64,000 bases of DNA from Bradyrhizobium arachidis (GTDB lineage: Bacteria > Pseudomonadota > Alphaproteobacteria > Rhizobiales > Xanthobacteraceae). The stretch covers positions 1-64,000 of the forward strand of contig NZ_CP030050.1 in the NCBI RefSeq assembly GCF_015291705.1, in the 5' to 3' direction. Shown here one piece after another: positions 29,261 to 38,470 of this stretch (the stretch's first letter is position 1; the number at the start of each line of letters is the position of its first letter). The notes under the pieces are model-generated. The model was not told the origin of the DNA and ran no database searches. It saw only the letters and a list, made by a program, of their open reading frames with translations. The translations under genes and the position numbers were made by a program.

Positions 29261-30178
29261 ATGGACTTTCTGCAGCAATTGAAAGTCTTCGTGGCCGTTG
29301 CGGAGAACAGGAGTTTTACGCGGGCGGCCGAGGCCCTTCGCGCGACCCGTCCCACCGTGACGAACGCCGTGAGCGAACTGGAAAAGTCGATCGGCGCAAG
29401 ACTGCTGCATCGAACGACGCGCCAGACCTCCCTGACGAGTGAAGGGCGATTGTTCTATGATCGCTCGGTCGCAATCCTCAACGAGGTCGGGGAAGCGCGT
29501 AACCTGTTTGGCGGCGCCGGCGACGCGCCAAAGGGACGCCTGCGGGTCGATATCCCCGTTGCGATCGCCAAACCACTGATCATCCCAAATCTTCCGGACT
29601 TCCAGGCAAAATACCCTGACATCGATCTCATCCTCGGTGTCAGCGATCAGCCGGTCGATCTGATCGCAGAAGGTATCGATTGCGTGCTGAGGATCGGCGA
29701 CCTGCCGGTCAGCAGCCTCGTCGGGCGCGTTCTCGCCAAGATGGCCATGTTGATCTGCGCGTCACCTGTTTACCTCGACAGGTTCGGCACTCCGGAAAGT
29801 GTCGAGGACCTCAGGGGTCATCGCGCAGTCAATTATTTTTCGGGCCGGGGCCATGTCGCCATCCCCTGGCGTCTTCCGCGGGGGACCGGCGAGCGCGAGC
29901 TTCGCCTGGAAACCGGCATCCTCGTGAACGACACGGAGGCTTTCCTTGCGTGCGCTCTCGCCGGCATGGGGCTGATCCAGGTGCCCGGCTGCGTCGTCAA
30001 GGAATATCTGAACAACGGAATGCTCGTGCGGGTCCTGCCGAAGTTGCGGCCCGTCCATCGCCCGCTATCGATCATGTTTCCGGCACGCGAGCATTTGGCT
30101 CCACAAGTGCGGGTGTTCATCGATTGGGCGAAGAGCCTCGTCGCAGACGTGGACAGTCCCTGGATCAGCTCGCCCTGA
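29261..30178 (+). CDS. LysR family transcriptional regulator
   Basis: A 305-residue LysR-type regulator. Residues 1-60 form the winged helix-turn-helix (FVAVAENRSFTRAAEALRATRPTVTNAVSELEKSIGARLLHRTTR), and residues about 90-295 are the periplasmic-binding-like effector domain. It belongs to the CrgA-like group by pattern. The divergent oxidoreductase-MBL pair and the palindrome between them are its probable targets. A palindromic repeat and the intact dehydrogenase gene follow downstream. Confidence 0.92.
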   Translation: MDFLQQLKVFVAVAENRSFTRAAEALRATRPTVTNAVSELEKSIGARLLHRTTRQTSLTSEGRLFYDRSVAILNEVGEARNLFGGAGDAPKGRLRVDIPVAIAKPLIIPNLPDFQAKYPDIDLILGVSDQPVDLIAEGIDCVLRIGDLPVSSLVGRVLAKMAMLICASPVYLDRFGTPESVEDLRGHRAVNYFSGRGHVAIPWRLPRGTGERELRLETGILVNDTEAFLACALAGMGLIQVPGCVVKEYLNNGMLVRVLPKLRPVHRPLSIMFPAREHLAPQVRVFIDWAKSLVADVDSPWISSP

Positions 30179-30195
30179 GCTGCAACGCTGATGAC

Positions 30196-30262
30196 GCTCG
30201 TGATGCCCGGGCCTGTCCCGATAAGTCGTGGATGGCCGGGTCAAGCCCGGCCATGACGGTTG
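30196..30262. repeat. Paired palindromic element, partly deleted
   Basis: The right hairpin (atggccggg stem, tcaag loop) at 30232-30254 is intact and matches those at 2917 and 7783. The left hairpin is damaged: gatgcccgggcctgtcccg lacks its closing arm. It lies between the convergent LysR and dehydrogenase genes. Confidence 0.7.
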
Positions 30263-30279
30263 TGGAGACAGCTACGCCC

Positions 30280-31773
30280 TCACACCCCGGCCATCATCAC
30301 GTATTTGATCTCGACATATTCTTCCATGCCGTGACGCGAGCCTTCGCGGCCAAGGCCGCTTTCCTTGACGCCGCCGAAGGGCGCGACTTCCGTGGTGATC
30401 AGACCGGTGTTGACGCCGACCATGCCTGACTCCAGCGCTTCGGCGACGCGCCAGACGCGGCCGAGATCGCGGGAGTAGAAGTAGGAGGCGAGACCGAACG
30501 GCGAGGCATTGCACATCGCAATGACGTCCGCCTCGTCCTTGAAGCGGATCACCGGCGCAAGCGGGCCGAACGTCTCTTCCTGCGACACCAGCGAGTCCGG
30601 CTTGACGTCGGCGAGCACCGTCGGCTCGAAGAACGAACGACCGAGCTCGCTACGCTTGCCGCCGGTGACGACCTTGGCACCGCGCTTCACCGCATCCGCG
30701 ATGTGGCGTTCGACCTTGTCGACCGCCTTCATGTTGATCAGGGGCCCCTGCGTGACGCCGCTCTCGGTGCCGTCGCCGATCTTCATCGCCGCGACCTTCT
30801 TCGAAAGCTTTTGCACGAACTCGTCGTAGATCTTGTCCTGGGCGTAGATGCGATTGGCGCAGACGCAGGTCTGGCCCATGTTGCGGTATTTCGAGACGAT
30901 GGCGCCTTCGACCGCAGCATCGATGTCGGCATCGTCGAACACGATGAACGGCGCATTGCCGCCGAGCTCGAGGCCGAGCCGCTTCACGCCGACGGAGGCC
31001 TGCTGGTAGAGGATCTTGCCGACCGCGGTCGAGCCGGTGAAACCGACGAAGCGCACCGCCGGATGCTCGCACAGCACCTTGCCGATCGGCGGCGCGTCGC
31101 CGGTGATGATGTTGAGCACGCCCTTGGGGATGCCGGCCTTTTCGGCGAGCACGGCCAGCGCCAGCGCCGACAGCGGCGTCTCGTTGGCAGGCTTGAGCAC
31201 CACGGTGCAGCCCGCGGCCAGCGCCGGCGACACCTTTCGCGTGATCATGGAGTTCGGGAAATTCCACGGTGTGATGGCGCCGCAGACGCCGATCGGCTGC
31301 TTGATCGCAAGCAGTCGCGCATCCGGCCGCTGCGTCGGGATGGTCTCGCCATAGACGCGGCGCGCCTCTTCGGCAAAGAACTCGATATAGGCGGCGCCGA
31401 TATCGACCTCGCCGAGCGCTTCCGACAGCGGCTTGCCCTGCTCGGAGGTGAGGATCAGCGCAAGGTCCTCGCGATTGGCGATGATCAGCTCGAACCATTT
31501 GCGCAAAATGTTGGAGCGCTGTTTTGCGGTGTGCTTGGCCCAGGCCGGGAACGCACGCTCGGCGGCTTCGACCGCCTTGGTCGTATCGTCCGCACCGAGC
31601 TGCGGGACCTTGGCGATCTCGACCCCGGTCGCAGGATTGTTGACGGCGAACACCGGCATGCCGACCCAAGCGCCGTCGATGTAGCAGGCTTCCTTCAGCA
31701 GCGAGGGGTCCTTCAACCGGTCGCGCAGAGTGGCGGTAGATTGTTGAGCGCGTGCGGCGGCGGTCGGGGTCAT
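30280..31773 (-). CDS. gabD: NAD(P)-dependent succinate-semialdehyde dehydrogenase
   Basis: This enzyme oxidises succinate semialdehyde to succinate, the last step of the GABA shunt. The 497-residue protein has the aldehyde-dehydrogenase catalytic Cys in QTCVCANR (Cys303, followed by a second Cys two residues later, as in SSADH) and the general base in LELGGNAP (Glu269), plus the NAD(P)-binding TPWNFP and GFTGSTAVGK blocks. The double-Cys pattern supports the SSADH subgroup over other ALDHs. GAGGAG precedes the ATG. Its 3' end is repeated twice downstream, at 27126-27198 and 25107-25146. Confidence 0.92.
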   Translation of the reverse strand: MTPTAAARAQQSTATLRDRLKDPSLLKEACYIDGAWVGMPVFAVNNPATGVEIAKVPQLGADDTTKAVEAAERAFPAWAKHTAKQRSNILRKWFELIIANREDLALILTSEQGKPLSEALGEVDIGAAYIEFFAEEARRVYGETIPTQRPDARLLAIKQPIGVCGAITPWNFPNSMITRKVSPALAAGCTVVLKPANETPLSALALAVLAEKAGIPKGVLNIITGDAPPIGKVLCEHPAVRFVGFTGSTAVGKILYQQASVGVKRLGLELGGNAPFIVFDDADIDAAVEGAIVSKYRNMGQTCVCANRIYAQDKIYDEFVQKLSKKVAAMKIGDGTESGVTQGPLINMKAVDKVERHIADAVKRGAKVVTGGKRSELGRSFFEPTVLADVKPDSLVSQEETFGPLAPVIRFKDEADVIAMCNASPFGLASYFYSRDLGRVWRVAEALESGMVGVNTGLITTEVAPFGGVKESGLGREGSRHGMEEYVEIKYVMMAGV

Positions 31774-31878
31774 GGCGTTGCTCCTCGGGACATCGATTGG
31801 CCCGGAATATAAGGAGAGACGGCGCGCAATGCACCGTCCCGCAACGCACATCTGATGGGAGCTAAGCTGGGGGCGGCC

Positions 31879-32199
31879 TTAGGCCGCGCCGCTCATATAG
31901 GTCTCGCGCCGGCCGATCATGCGCTCGGCGGCGGCCTTGGCATCGGCCTTCGATGAGGTCGCACACGTCCGGTATTCGAGATCGGGAACGTCGGAGGTGT
32001 CGCGGCGGCCGAACCACGACTTCGAGCCGACCGGCAGCAGCGCCAGCGACTGCGCGAGATTGTCGACCGCGTCGAACGAGTAGAGTGCGCCGGTGCCGGC
32101 GATCCGGACCTCGTAAATGCCCGGCGAGATCGGCGCCTCCAGATTGTCTCCTCGTCCAGGACGGGGATAGCGCTTCCATTCGCTCCAGGTCGAAATCAT
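31879..32199 (-). CDS. Small conserved-looking protein of unknown function
   Basis: A 106-residue protein with no function that I recognise. The segment SPGIYEVRIAGTGALYSFDAVDNLAQSL followed later by LEYRTCATSSKADAKAAAERMI has the spacing of a GIY-YIG-like fold (GIY strand, aromatic strand, then a helix ending in Glu), but the catalytic Arg and a true YIG are absent. So it may be a non-catalytic relative or an unrelated protein. The ATG has a GGGACC stretch before it. It lies upstream of the dehydrogenase gene on the same strand, 105 bases apart. Confidence 0.65.
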   Translation of the reverse strand: MISTWSEWKRYPRPGRGDNLEAPISPGIYEVRIAGTGALYSFDAVDNLAQSLALLPVGSKSWFGRRDTSDVPDLEYRTCATSSKADAKAAAERMIGRRETYMSGAA

Positions 32200-32543
32200 T
32201 TGAGGTCCCCCTCGCGGTCTTGAACGACCGCAAATTGCATCAAGTTCTAACGTCAGGCGCCGATCGGGCCATGTGCTGAACGCCGCAACGCACAAAATGT
32301 TTCAAGTGCTTCAAACACTGAAAACATATCGCCTGCGTCCATCCAAGGTCACGGCGAGTTGCGGCCATCCACCGCAGATTGTGACGGAGTGTTGCACCTC
32401 AGCCCGTGTTGTCGTCCTGCGGCGACAGCGCACCGTCAAGTCACGACATCGCGACCGGCGCGCAAGTTGAGAGACTTGCCGCACGCGACCTCAGGGAGGA
32501 CAATCGATCACTTCCAACAATAATCAAACCGGAGGAAACGCGT
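32200..32543. other. 344-base gap between divergent genes
   Basis: No gene is seen. The gap separates a minus-strand small protein from a plus-strand serine hydrolase. Bases 32290-32330 are relatively AT-rich (acaaaatgtttcaagtgcttcaaacactgaaaac) and include caagtgcttcaaacactg-like imperfect dyads, so divergent promoters are likely here. Confidence 0.4.
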
Positions 32544-33737
32544 ATGCATAGCCAAGCCGAGATCGACGAGATCCTGCGTAAGACAAGCGACGCCAAGGAA
32601 ATCCCCGGCGTGGTCGCCATCGCCGCGAGCGGCAGCGACGTGCTGTATCATGGCGCGTTCGGCAAACGCGATTTGTCGAAGCCCGACGCGATGACCGAGG
32701 ACAGCGTGTTCTGGATCGCCTCGATGACGAAGGCGGTGACATCGGCGGGCGCGATGCAACTGGTCGAGCAAGGCAAGCTGTCGCTCGATAAGCCGATCGG
32801 CGAGGTGCTGCCCGACCTCGCCAAGCCGCAGGTGCTCGAAGGCTTCGACGCCGCGGGCGAGCCGAAGCTGCGGCCGGCGAAGGGGCCGATCACGCTGCGC
32901 CAGCTCATGACCCACACCGCCGGTTTTGCCTACAATGTGTGGAATGGCGATCTCGCACTCTATTTGGAGAAGACCGGAACCCCGAACATCTTCTCCTGCC
33001 AGGACATCGCGCTGAAGACGCCGATCATGTCTGATCCCGGCACGCGCTGGGAATATGGCATCAACATCGACTTCGTCGGCAAGGCCGTGGAAGCCGTCAG
33101 CGGCAAGCGGCTCGATGCCTATCTGCGCGACAATCTCTTCACCCCGCTCGGCATGAGCGACACCGGCTTCAAGATCACCGACAACATGCGCAAGCGGCTG
33201 GTCGCCACCCATGCTCGCGGCGAGGATGGATCGCTGGCGCCGATCCCGTTCGAGATCGAGCAGAATCCGGAATTTTGCATGGGTGGTGGCGGCCTTTACG
33301 GCACTGCCGGCGACTACATCAAGTTCACCCAGATGATCCTCAGCAAGGGCCGCGGCAACGGAAACCAGGTGTTGAAGCCCGAAACGGTCGCGCTGATGGG
33401 CCAGAACCACATCGGCGACCTCACCATTGGCAAGATGACGACGGTTGCGCCCATGTACACCAACGATGTCGATCTCTTCCCTGACATCGTGAAGAAGTGG
33501 GGACTGTCCTTCCTGATCAACACAGCCAAAACGCCGGAGGGCCGCAGTGCCGGCAGCCTCGCCTGGGCTGGTCTCGCCAACACCTATTTCTGGATCGACC
33601 CGGCGCGCGATGTTTCCGGCGTGATCCTCATGCAGGTGTTGCCGTTCATCGACGCCAAGTGCATCGAGGCCTTCACAGGATTCGAACGTGGAATCTATGC
33701 CGGGCTCGATGCGGGGAGCGGACAGAAGGCGGCGTGA
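32544..33737 (+). CDS. Serine hydrolase (class C beta-lactamase / EstB-like esterase)
   Basis: A 397-residue cytoplasmic-looking protein without a signal peptide. It has the SxxK motif SMTK (Ser60-Lys63), a Tyr motif YGIN (Tyr172) and a late HGG-like region replaced by AWAGLANTYFWIDP, the pattern of EstB-type esterases and dipeptidase-like class C members. It is not expected to be a drug-inactivating enzyme. GGAGG lies 8 bases before the ATG. It shares its fold, but little sequence, with the exported hydrolase at 17009. Confidence 0.9.
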   Translation: MHSQAEIDEILRKTSDAKEIPGVVAIAASGSDVLYHGAFGKRDLSKPDAMTEDSVFWIASMTKAVTSAGAMQLVEQGKLSLDKPIGEVLPDLAKPQVLEGFDAAGEPKLRPAKGPITLRQLMTHTAGFAYNVWNGDLALYLEKTGTPNIFSCQDIALKTPIMSDPGTRWEYGINIDFVGKAVEAVSGKRLDAYLRDNLFTPLGMSDTGFKITDNMRKRLVATHARGEDGSLAPIPFEIEQNPEFCMGGGGLYGTAGDYIKFTQMILSKGRGNGNQVLKPETVALMGQNHIGDLTIGKMTTVAPMYTNDVDLFPDIVKKWGLSFLINTAKTPEGRSAGSLAWAGLANTYFWIDPARDVSGVILMQVLPFIDAKCIEAFTGFERGIYAGLDAGSGQKAA

Positions 33738-33772
33738 GGCGACTTGGCGTACGGCCCTGCCCCCACGACGAT

Positions 33773-33873
33773 TGTCATCCCCCGCGAAAGCGGGGGATCC
33801 AGTACGCCGCGGCTCCTCGATGATCCACTGATGTCTCGGAATACTGGATCGCCCGGTCAAGCCGGGCGATGAC
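33773..33873. repeat. Paired palindromic element
   Basis: Left hairpin tgtcatcccccgc / gcgggggatccagta and right hairpin tactggatcgcccgg / ccgggcgatgaca face each other across about 36 bases. The outer tgtcatc / gatgaca and inner ccagta / tactgg flanks mirror one another, the same layout as at 7722. It lies between two convergent genes and may end both transcripts. Confidence 0.7.
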
Positions 33874-33897
33874 AGCAGAGGTTGAGGCGCGACTTTC

Positions 33898-34899
33898 CTA
33901 AACCGTCAGCCCGCGCTGTTTCGCCAATTCCTTCAGCGACACTTGCGGGCGGGCGCCGATGTGCTGGATCACTTCGGCGGCGGCAAGCGCGCCGAGCTCG
34001 CCGCACTGCTTGTGGGACAGATCGCGCGCGAGGCCGTAGAGGAAGCCCGCCGCGAACAGATCGCCGGCGCCGGTGGTGTCGACCAACTGCTTGATCGGCG
34101 AAGCCGGAGCGGCGACCGCGTCCGTCGGCGTCACCACCACGCAGCCCTTCTCGCTGCGGGTGACGACGCCGAGCTTGACGTCATTGCGCAGCTGCTTCAG
34201 CGCGGTGTCGAAGTCCGAGGTCATGTAGAGCGAGTGCAGCTCGGACTCGTTGGCGAACACGATGTCGACGGTACCGTTGCGCATCAAGCCCAGAAACTCG
34301 TCGCGATAACGGTCGACGCAGAACGAGTCCGACAGCGTCAGCGCCACCTTGCGCTTGGCCTCATGTGCGATGCCGGCCGCCTTGACGAAGGCGTCCTTGG
34401 CGTTCTTGGGGTCCCAGAGATAGCCCTCGAGATAGACGATGCCGGCAGACGCGATCTCGGCCGGATCGATGTCGGCGGGCGAGAGGTCCTGCGCGGCGCC
34501 GAGATAGGTGTTCATGGTGCGCTCGCCGTCGCCGGTCACCAGGATGTAGGAGCAGCCGGTGGCGGGACCGTCCTTGGCGGCGGGCGTGTTGAAGGCGACG
34601 CCGGCCGCGCGGATGTCGTGGACATAGAGCTTGCCGATCTGGTCGTCCTTGACCTTGCCGACATAGGCCGCGCGGGCCCCCAGGCTGCCGACGCCGACAA
34701 TAGTGTTGGCGGCAGATCCGCCCGAGACTTCCGTCGCCGGACCCATGTCTGCGTAGATCGCGGCGGCACGCGCCTCGTCGATCAGGGACATGCTGCCCTT
34801 GGTCATCGCATGCTTGGCCAGAAAGGCCTCATCGGTCCGGACCAGCACGTCGAACAGCGCGTTGCCGATGCCGAGAACGTCATATTTCACGTCAGCCAT
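33898..34899 (-). CDS. Adenosine kinase (PfkB family)
   Basis: A 333-residue sugar/nucleoside kinase of the PfkB (ribokinase) family. It has the N-terminal GGSAANTIVGVGSLG (60-74) and the ATP/anion-hole motif DTTGAGD at 274-280 with the catalytic Asp280. The overall pattern (CSYILVTGDGERTMNTYLGAAQDL) matches the adenosine-kinase group found in alphaproteobacteria; sugar kinase is an alternative. Adenosine kinase makes AMP from adenosine in purine salvage. It is divergent from murJ with a 124-base gap. Confidence 0.88.
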   Translation of the reverse strand: MADVKYDVLGIGNALFDVLVRTDEAFLAKHAMTKGSMSLIDEARAAAIYADMGPATEVSGGSAANTIVGVGSLGARAAYVGKVKDDQIGKLYVHDIRAAGVAFNTPAAKDGPATGCSYILVTGDGERTMNTYLGAAQDLSPADIDPAEIASAGIVYLEGYLWDPKNAKDAFVKAAGIAHEAKRKVALTLSDSFCVDRYRDEFLGLMRNGTVDIVFANESELHSLYMTSDFDTALKQLRNDVKLGVVTRSEKGCVVVTPTDAVAAPASPIKQLVDTTGAGDLFAAGFLYGLARDLSHKQCGELGALAAAEVIQHIGARPQVSLKELAKQRGLTV

Positions 34900-35023
34900 T
34901 CACCTTGATCCTGTTTGGCGGATTGCGATTACCGGCAAAATCCGCTTCCTGTCGGCCTGAAATCCGGCTCGCGGCCTATCACGACCGGGCCTGCACGGGC
35001 AAGCAACGGTATTATAACAGCCG

Positions 35024-36574
35024 ATGATCCGCTCCTTCCTGACCGTTTCGACGGGAACACTGGCCTCGCGGCTGCTGGGCTTTGCCCGCGATTCCCTGAT
35101 CGCGGCGCTGCTCGGCACCGGGGCGGTGGCGGACGCGTTCCTGGCCGCGTTCCAGCTCGTCAACGTTGTGCGGCGCCTGCTCAGCGAGGGCGCGCTGAAT
35201 GCGGCCCTGATCCCGGCCTGGCTGCGCGTCCGTGAGCGCGACGGCGAAGAGGCCGCCTCCGCCTTCGCAGGCCGCGTGCTCGGCACGGTCAGCGTGGTGC
35301 TGATCGCGGTCTCGGTCGTCATCGCGTTGGTGATGCCGCTGATCATTACGATCATCGCGCCGGGCTTTCTCGGCAGCGCGACGCTCGATCTCGCGGTCCA
35401 GAACGCGCGGCTGATGCTGCCCTATCTCGCCTTCGCCGGCCCCGTCACGGTGCTGATGGGGCTATTGAATGCGCAGGGGCGGTTTGCGCTGACGGCGTTC
35501 TCGCCGCTGCTGTTCAACATCGCGCTGATCGCCGCGATCGCGATGCTGCTCGTCTGGCATGCCGATGCACCTCTCGCCGCGTGGATGCTGGCGGCCACGG
35601 TCGGCGTCGCAGGCCTGCTGCAACTCGCGATGCTGCTGTCGCAGCGAAGTGCAAACCTCGCGACGCCGCTGCGCGTCAGCTTCGACACGGAGATACGCGG
35701 CTTTTTCGCCAAGGCGATCCCCGGCATGATCGCAAGCTCGGGCCCGCAATGGCTGATGGTGGCCGGCGCGATCATCGCGTCCGCGACGCCCTCCGCCGTA
35801 TCCTGGCTCTATTTCGCCAACCGCCTGATCGAGCTGCCGCTCGGCATCGTCGGCGTCGCCATGGGCACCGTGCTGGTGCCGGAGCTGACGCGCGCGGTGG
35901 GGAGCGGCGACCGCGACGCGGTGGCGCATGCGGAATCGCGCGCGCTGGAGCTTGCCACGGGGCTGGCGCTGCCGGCGACGCTCGGCCTGATCGTGCTGGC
36001 CGAGCCGATCGTGCGGCTGCTGTTCGAGCATGGCGCCTTCGGCGCCGAGGACAGCGTCGCCACCGCGCATGCGCTGATGTGGCTGGCGCTGGGCCTGCCG
36101 GCCCACGTGCTGATCAAGGCGCTATCGCCGGCCTTCTTCGCCCGCAGCGACACGATGACGCCGCTCATTGCCACGGCCAAAGGCTTTGTGGTGGCAATCG
36201 CCCTCGCCGTCCTGCTCGACCATTTCTTCGGCGCGAGCGGGATCGCCGCGAGCATCGCGGCCGGCGCCTGGAGCAGCGCGCTTTCGCTGCTCCGGAAAGG
36301 CACCAGCGAATTCGGCTTCTCGGTCGATACAGCCGCGCGAAAGCGGCTGCCGCGGATCGTGCTCGCCGCGGCCGCCATGGGCGCCCTGCTCTGGCTGACC
36401 GCGGATCTCATCCCGGCCGAAGCGCACGGTCTGATCCGCTTCATCGTGCTGGGCGCGCAGATCGGCGCCGGGATTGCCGTCTACGGCCTGCTGCTGCAAA
36501 TCCTCGGCGCGGCCTCCTGGCGCGAGGCGGCCAGTGCCTTGAAGCGGCCCGCCCCGCAGGACCAGCGCGCGTGA
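35024..36574 (+). CDS. murJ: Lipid II flippase MurJ
   Basis: MurJ moves the peptidoglycan precursor lipid II across the inner membrane. The 516-residue protein is strongly hydrophobic with about 14 helices. Family sequences are visible: LASRLLGFARDSLIAALLGTGAVADAFLAAFQLVN at the start, with the conserved RxxGxxRD region, and RRLLSEGALNAALIPAWL. The C-terminal third is typical too. A short AT-rich stretch (ggtattataaca) upstream may hold its promoter. trpS follows 74 bases later, so they may form one operon. Confidence 0.95.
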   Translation: MIRSFLTVSTGTLASRLLGFARDSLIAALLGTGAVADAFLAAFQLVNVVRRLLSEGALNAALIPAWLRVRERDGEEAASAFAGRVLGTVSVVLIAVSVVIALVMPLIITIIAPGFLGSATLDLAVQNARLMLPYLAFAGPVTVLMGLLNAQGRFALTAFSPLLFNIALIAAIAMLLVWHADAPLAAWMLAATVGVAGLLQLAMLLSQRSANLATPLRVSFDTEIRGFFAKAIPGMIASSGPQWLMVAGAIIASATPSAVSWLYFANRLIELPLGIVGVAMGTVLVPELTRAVGSGDRDAVAHAESRALELATGLALPATLGLIVLAEPIVRLLFEHGAFGAEDSVATAHALMWLALGLPAHVLIKALSPAFFARSDTMTPLIATAKGFVVAIALAVLLDHFFGASGIAASIAAGAWSSALSLLRKGTSEFGFSVDTAARKRLPRIVLAAAAMGALLWLTADLIPAEAHGLIRFIVLGAQIGAGIAVYGLLLQILGAASWREAASALKRPAPQDQRA

Positions 36575-36648
36575 GGGGCGCGAATTACCCTTGACGGGGC
36601 AGCGCCGCTGTTGGAAACGACGGCCGAATACCTATGGGAAGGCTTACC

Positions 36649-37701
36649 ATGCCATTCGTTGAACGGGTCTTTTCGGGCGTCCAGCCGACCGGTAATCTGC
36701 ACCTCGGCAATTACCTCGGCGCGATCGTCAATTTCGTGAAGATGCAGGAAACCCACAACTGCATCTATTGCGTCGTCGACATGCACGCGATCACGCAAGG
36801 CGTGGACGTCTGGGGCGGCCCGGCCGAGCTCGCGCGCAACACCCGCGAAGTCACCGCAGCCTTCATCGCCAGCGGCATCGATCCGAAGAAGCACATCGTG
36901 TTCAACCAGAGCCAGGTCTCCGGCCACGCCGAGCTCGCCTGGATCTTCAACTGCGTCGCGCGCATGGGCTGGCTCGGCCGCATGACCCAGTTCAAGGAGA
37001 AGGCGGGCAAGGACCGCGAGAACGCCTCGGTCGGTCTGTTCGACTATCCCGTGCTGATGGCCGCCGACATCCTGCTCTACCGCGCCACCCACGTTCCGGT
37101 CGGCGAGGACCAGAAGCAGCATCTCGAGCTCTCGCGCGACATCGCGCAGAAGTTCAACAACGATTTCGGCGATTCCATCCGCGCGCAGGGCACCAATGAC
37201 GGCCTGTTCTTCCCGTTGCCGGAACCCTTGATCACGGGCCCGGCGACGCGCGTGATGAGCTTGCGCGACGGCACCAAGAAGATGTCGAAGTCGGATGCAT
37301 CCGACAATTCGCGCATCAATCTGACCGACGATGCCGACACCATCGCGCAGAAGATCCGCAAGGCCAAGACCGATCCGGAGCCGCTACCGACCGAGGAGAA
37401 GGGCCTCGAGGCCCGCCCCGAGGCCGACAATCTGGTCGGCATCTTCGCCGCGCTCTCCGGCCGCCCCAAGGCCGACGTGCTCAGGGATTTCGGCGGCGGC
37501 CAGTTCTCCAGCTTCAAGAATGCGCTGGCGGAGCTCTGTGTGACCAAGCTCGCGCCGATCGCCGGCGAGATGAAGCGCCTCGTCGCCGACCCCGGCCATA
37601 TCGACACCATCCTGAACGATGGTTCCGACCGCGCCCGCGCTATCGCCGAAGAGACCATGAACCTCTCGAAGGACATCGTCGGCTTCATCCGCCGGCGCTG
37701 A
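36649..37701 (+). CDS. trpS: Tryptophanyl-tRNA synthetase
   Basis: TrpS charges tRNA-Trp. The 350-residue class I synthetase has the HIGH-type motif TGNLHLGN at 14-21, the VDMHAITQ strand, and KMSKS at 211-215, all in normal positions. The start at 36649 is preferred over an ATG 15 bases upstream because GGAAGG precedes it. It lies between murJ and a universal stress protein gene. Confidence 0.96.
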   Translation: MPFVERVFSGVQPTGNLHLGNYLGAIVNFVKMQETHNCIYCVVDMHAITQGVDVWGGPAELARNTREVTAAFIASGIDPKKHIVFNQSQVSGHAELAWIFNCVARMGWLGRMTQFKEKAGKDRENASVGLFDYPVLMAADILLYRATHVPVGEDQKQHLELSRDIAQKFNNDFGDSIRAQGTNDGLFFPLPEPLITGPATRVMSLRDGTKKMSKSDASDNSRINLTDDADTIAQKIRKAKTDPEPLPTEEKGLEARPEADNLVGIFAALSGRPKADVLRDFGGGQFSSFKNALAELCVTKLAPIAGEMKRLVADPGHIDTILNDGSDRARAIAEETMNLSKDIVGFIRRR

Positions 37702-37808
37702 TGATGGCTTAGCGAAACCCGGCCTGCGCCACCGCGCCGGCCGCTTCTCCCCTCCCCAACTTTGCGGGAGTGTGGCAGCATGCCGTCCCTGCACATTCCG
37801 GGACATGC

Positions 37809-38303
37809 ATGACCACCAAGCGACTTTGCTTCGAGCCGGGTCACAAGCCCAAATGCCTCGTCATCGTCGACGACACCGCCGAATGGGATCGGGCGGTCTA
37901 CTATGCCAGCCGCTGGGCGATCCGCGCCGGCGGCGGCGTGGTGATGCTGCGCATCATCGAGCCTGAGCAGCAGAGCCAGGAATGGCTTGGGGTGGCCGAG
38001 ATCATGCGCGCCGAGGCGCATGAAGCGGCGGAAGCCGCGCTCGACCGCGCCGCGGGCAGGGCCAATGGCATCGCCGCGATCACGCCGGAGCGGGTGATCC
38101 GCGAAGGCGCGGCGATGGAACAGCTGCTCGCGGTGATCGACGAGGATCCCGACATCGCCATGCTGGTGCTCGCCGCCAATCCCGGCGCCGAAGGCCCCGG
38201 GCCGCTGGTCGCGCTGCTCGCGCATGAGCTCGGCACGTTCCCGGTGCCGGTGACGATCATCTCGGGCGCGCTGAGCGACCAGAGCGTGGATTCGCTGTCG
38301 TAG
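37809..38303 (+). CDS. Universal stress protein (UspA family)
   Basis: A 164-residue UspA-fold protein: KPKCLVIVDDTAEWDRAVYYASRWAIRAGGGVVMLRII at the start and a terminal ALLAHELGTFPVPVTIIS. The ATP-binding GxxG-9x-GS motif of ATP-binding Usp proteins is not clearly complete, so nucleotide binding is uncertain. In other alphaproteobacteria a Usp gene often precedes the nfu gene, as here. A hairpin at 38319-38341 follows. Confidence 0.85.
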   Translation: MTTKRLCFEPGHKPKCLVIVDDTAEWDRAVYYASRWAIRAGGGVVMLRIIEPEQQSQEWLGVAEIMRAEAHEAAEAALDRAAGRANGIAAITPERVIREGAAMEQLLAVIDEDPDIAMLVLAANPGAEGPGPLVALLAHELGTFPVPVTIISGALSDQSVDSLS

Positions 38304-38318
38304 CGGCGCTGCCTCTTA

Positions 38319-38341
38319 CCCTCCCCTGGAGGGGGAGGGGA
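38319..38341 (+). terminator. GC-rich hairpin between usp and nfu
   Basis: ccctcccc pairs with gggaggg around tgga with no T-run after it. It resembles the ends of the dispersed repeats, so it may be a repeat fragment that also acts as a weak terminator. Confidence 0.4.
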
Positions 38342-38470
38342 GGAAGGCACCTAACCCCCTGATATAACAGCAAAACGCCCTTCCCGCCCCTTGATCGTGC
38401 GTTCGCCGTCGCCATCTGCTACTGGATGGAGCACGCGCCGGCCTTGAACCGGCGACGTCTGGAGAAAGCC

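Noticed and set aside
25107..30360. The gabD 3' fragments as phage att sites
   Set aside because: No integrase or phage gene is present and the copies differ in length and decay, so a site-specific integration claim is not supported beyond the duplication itself.
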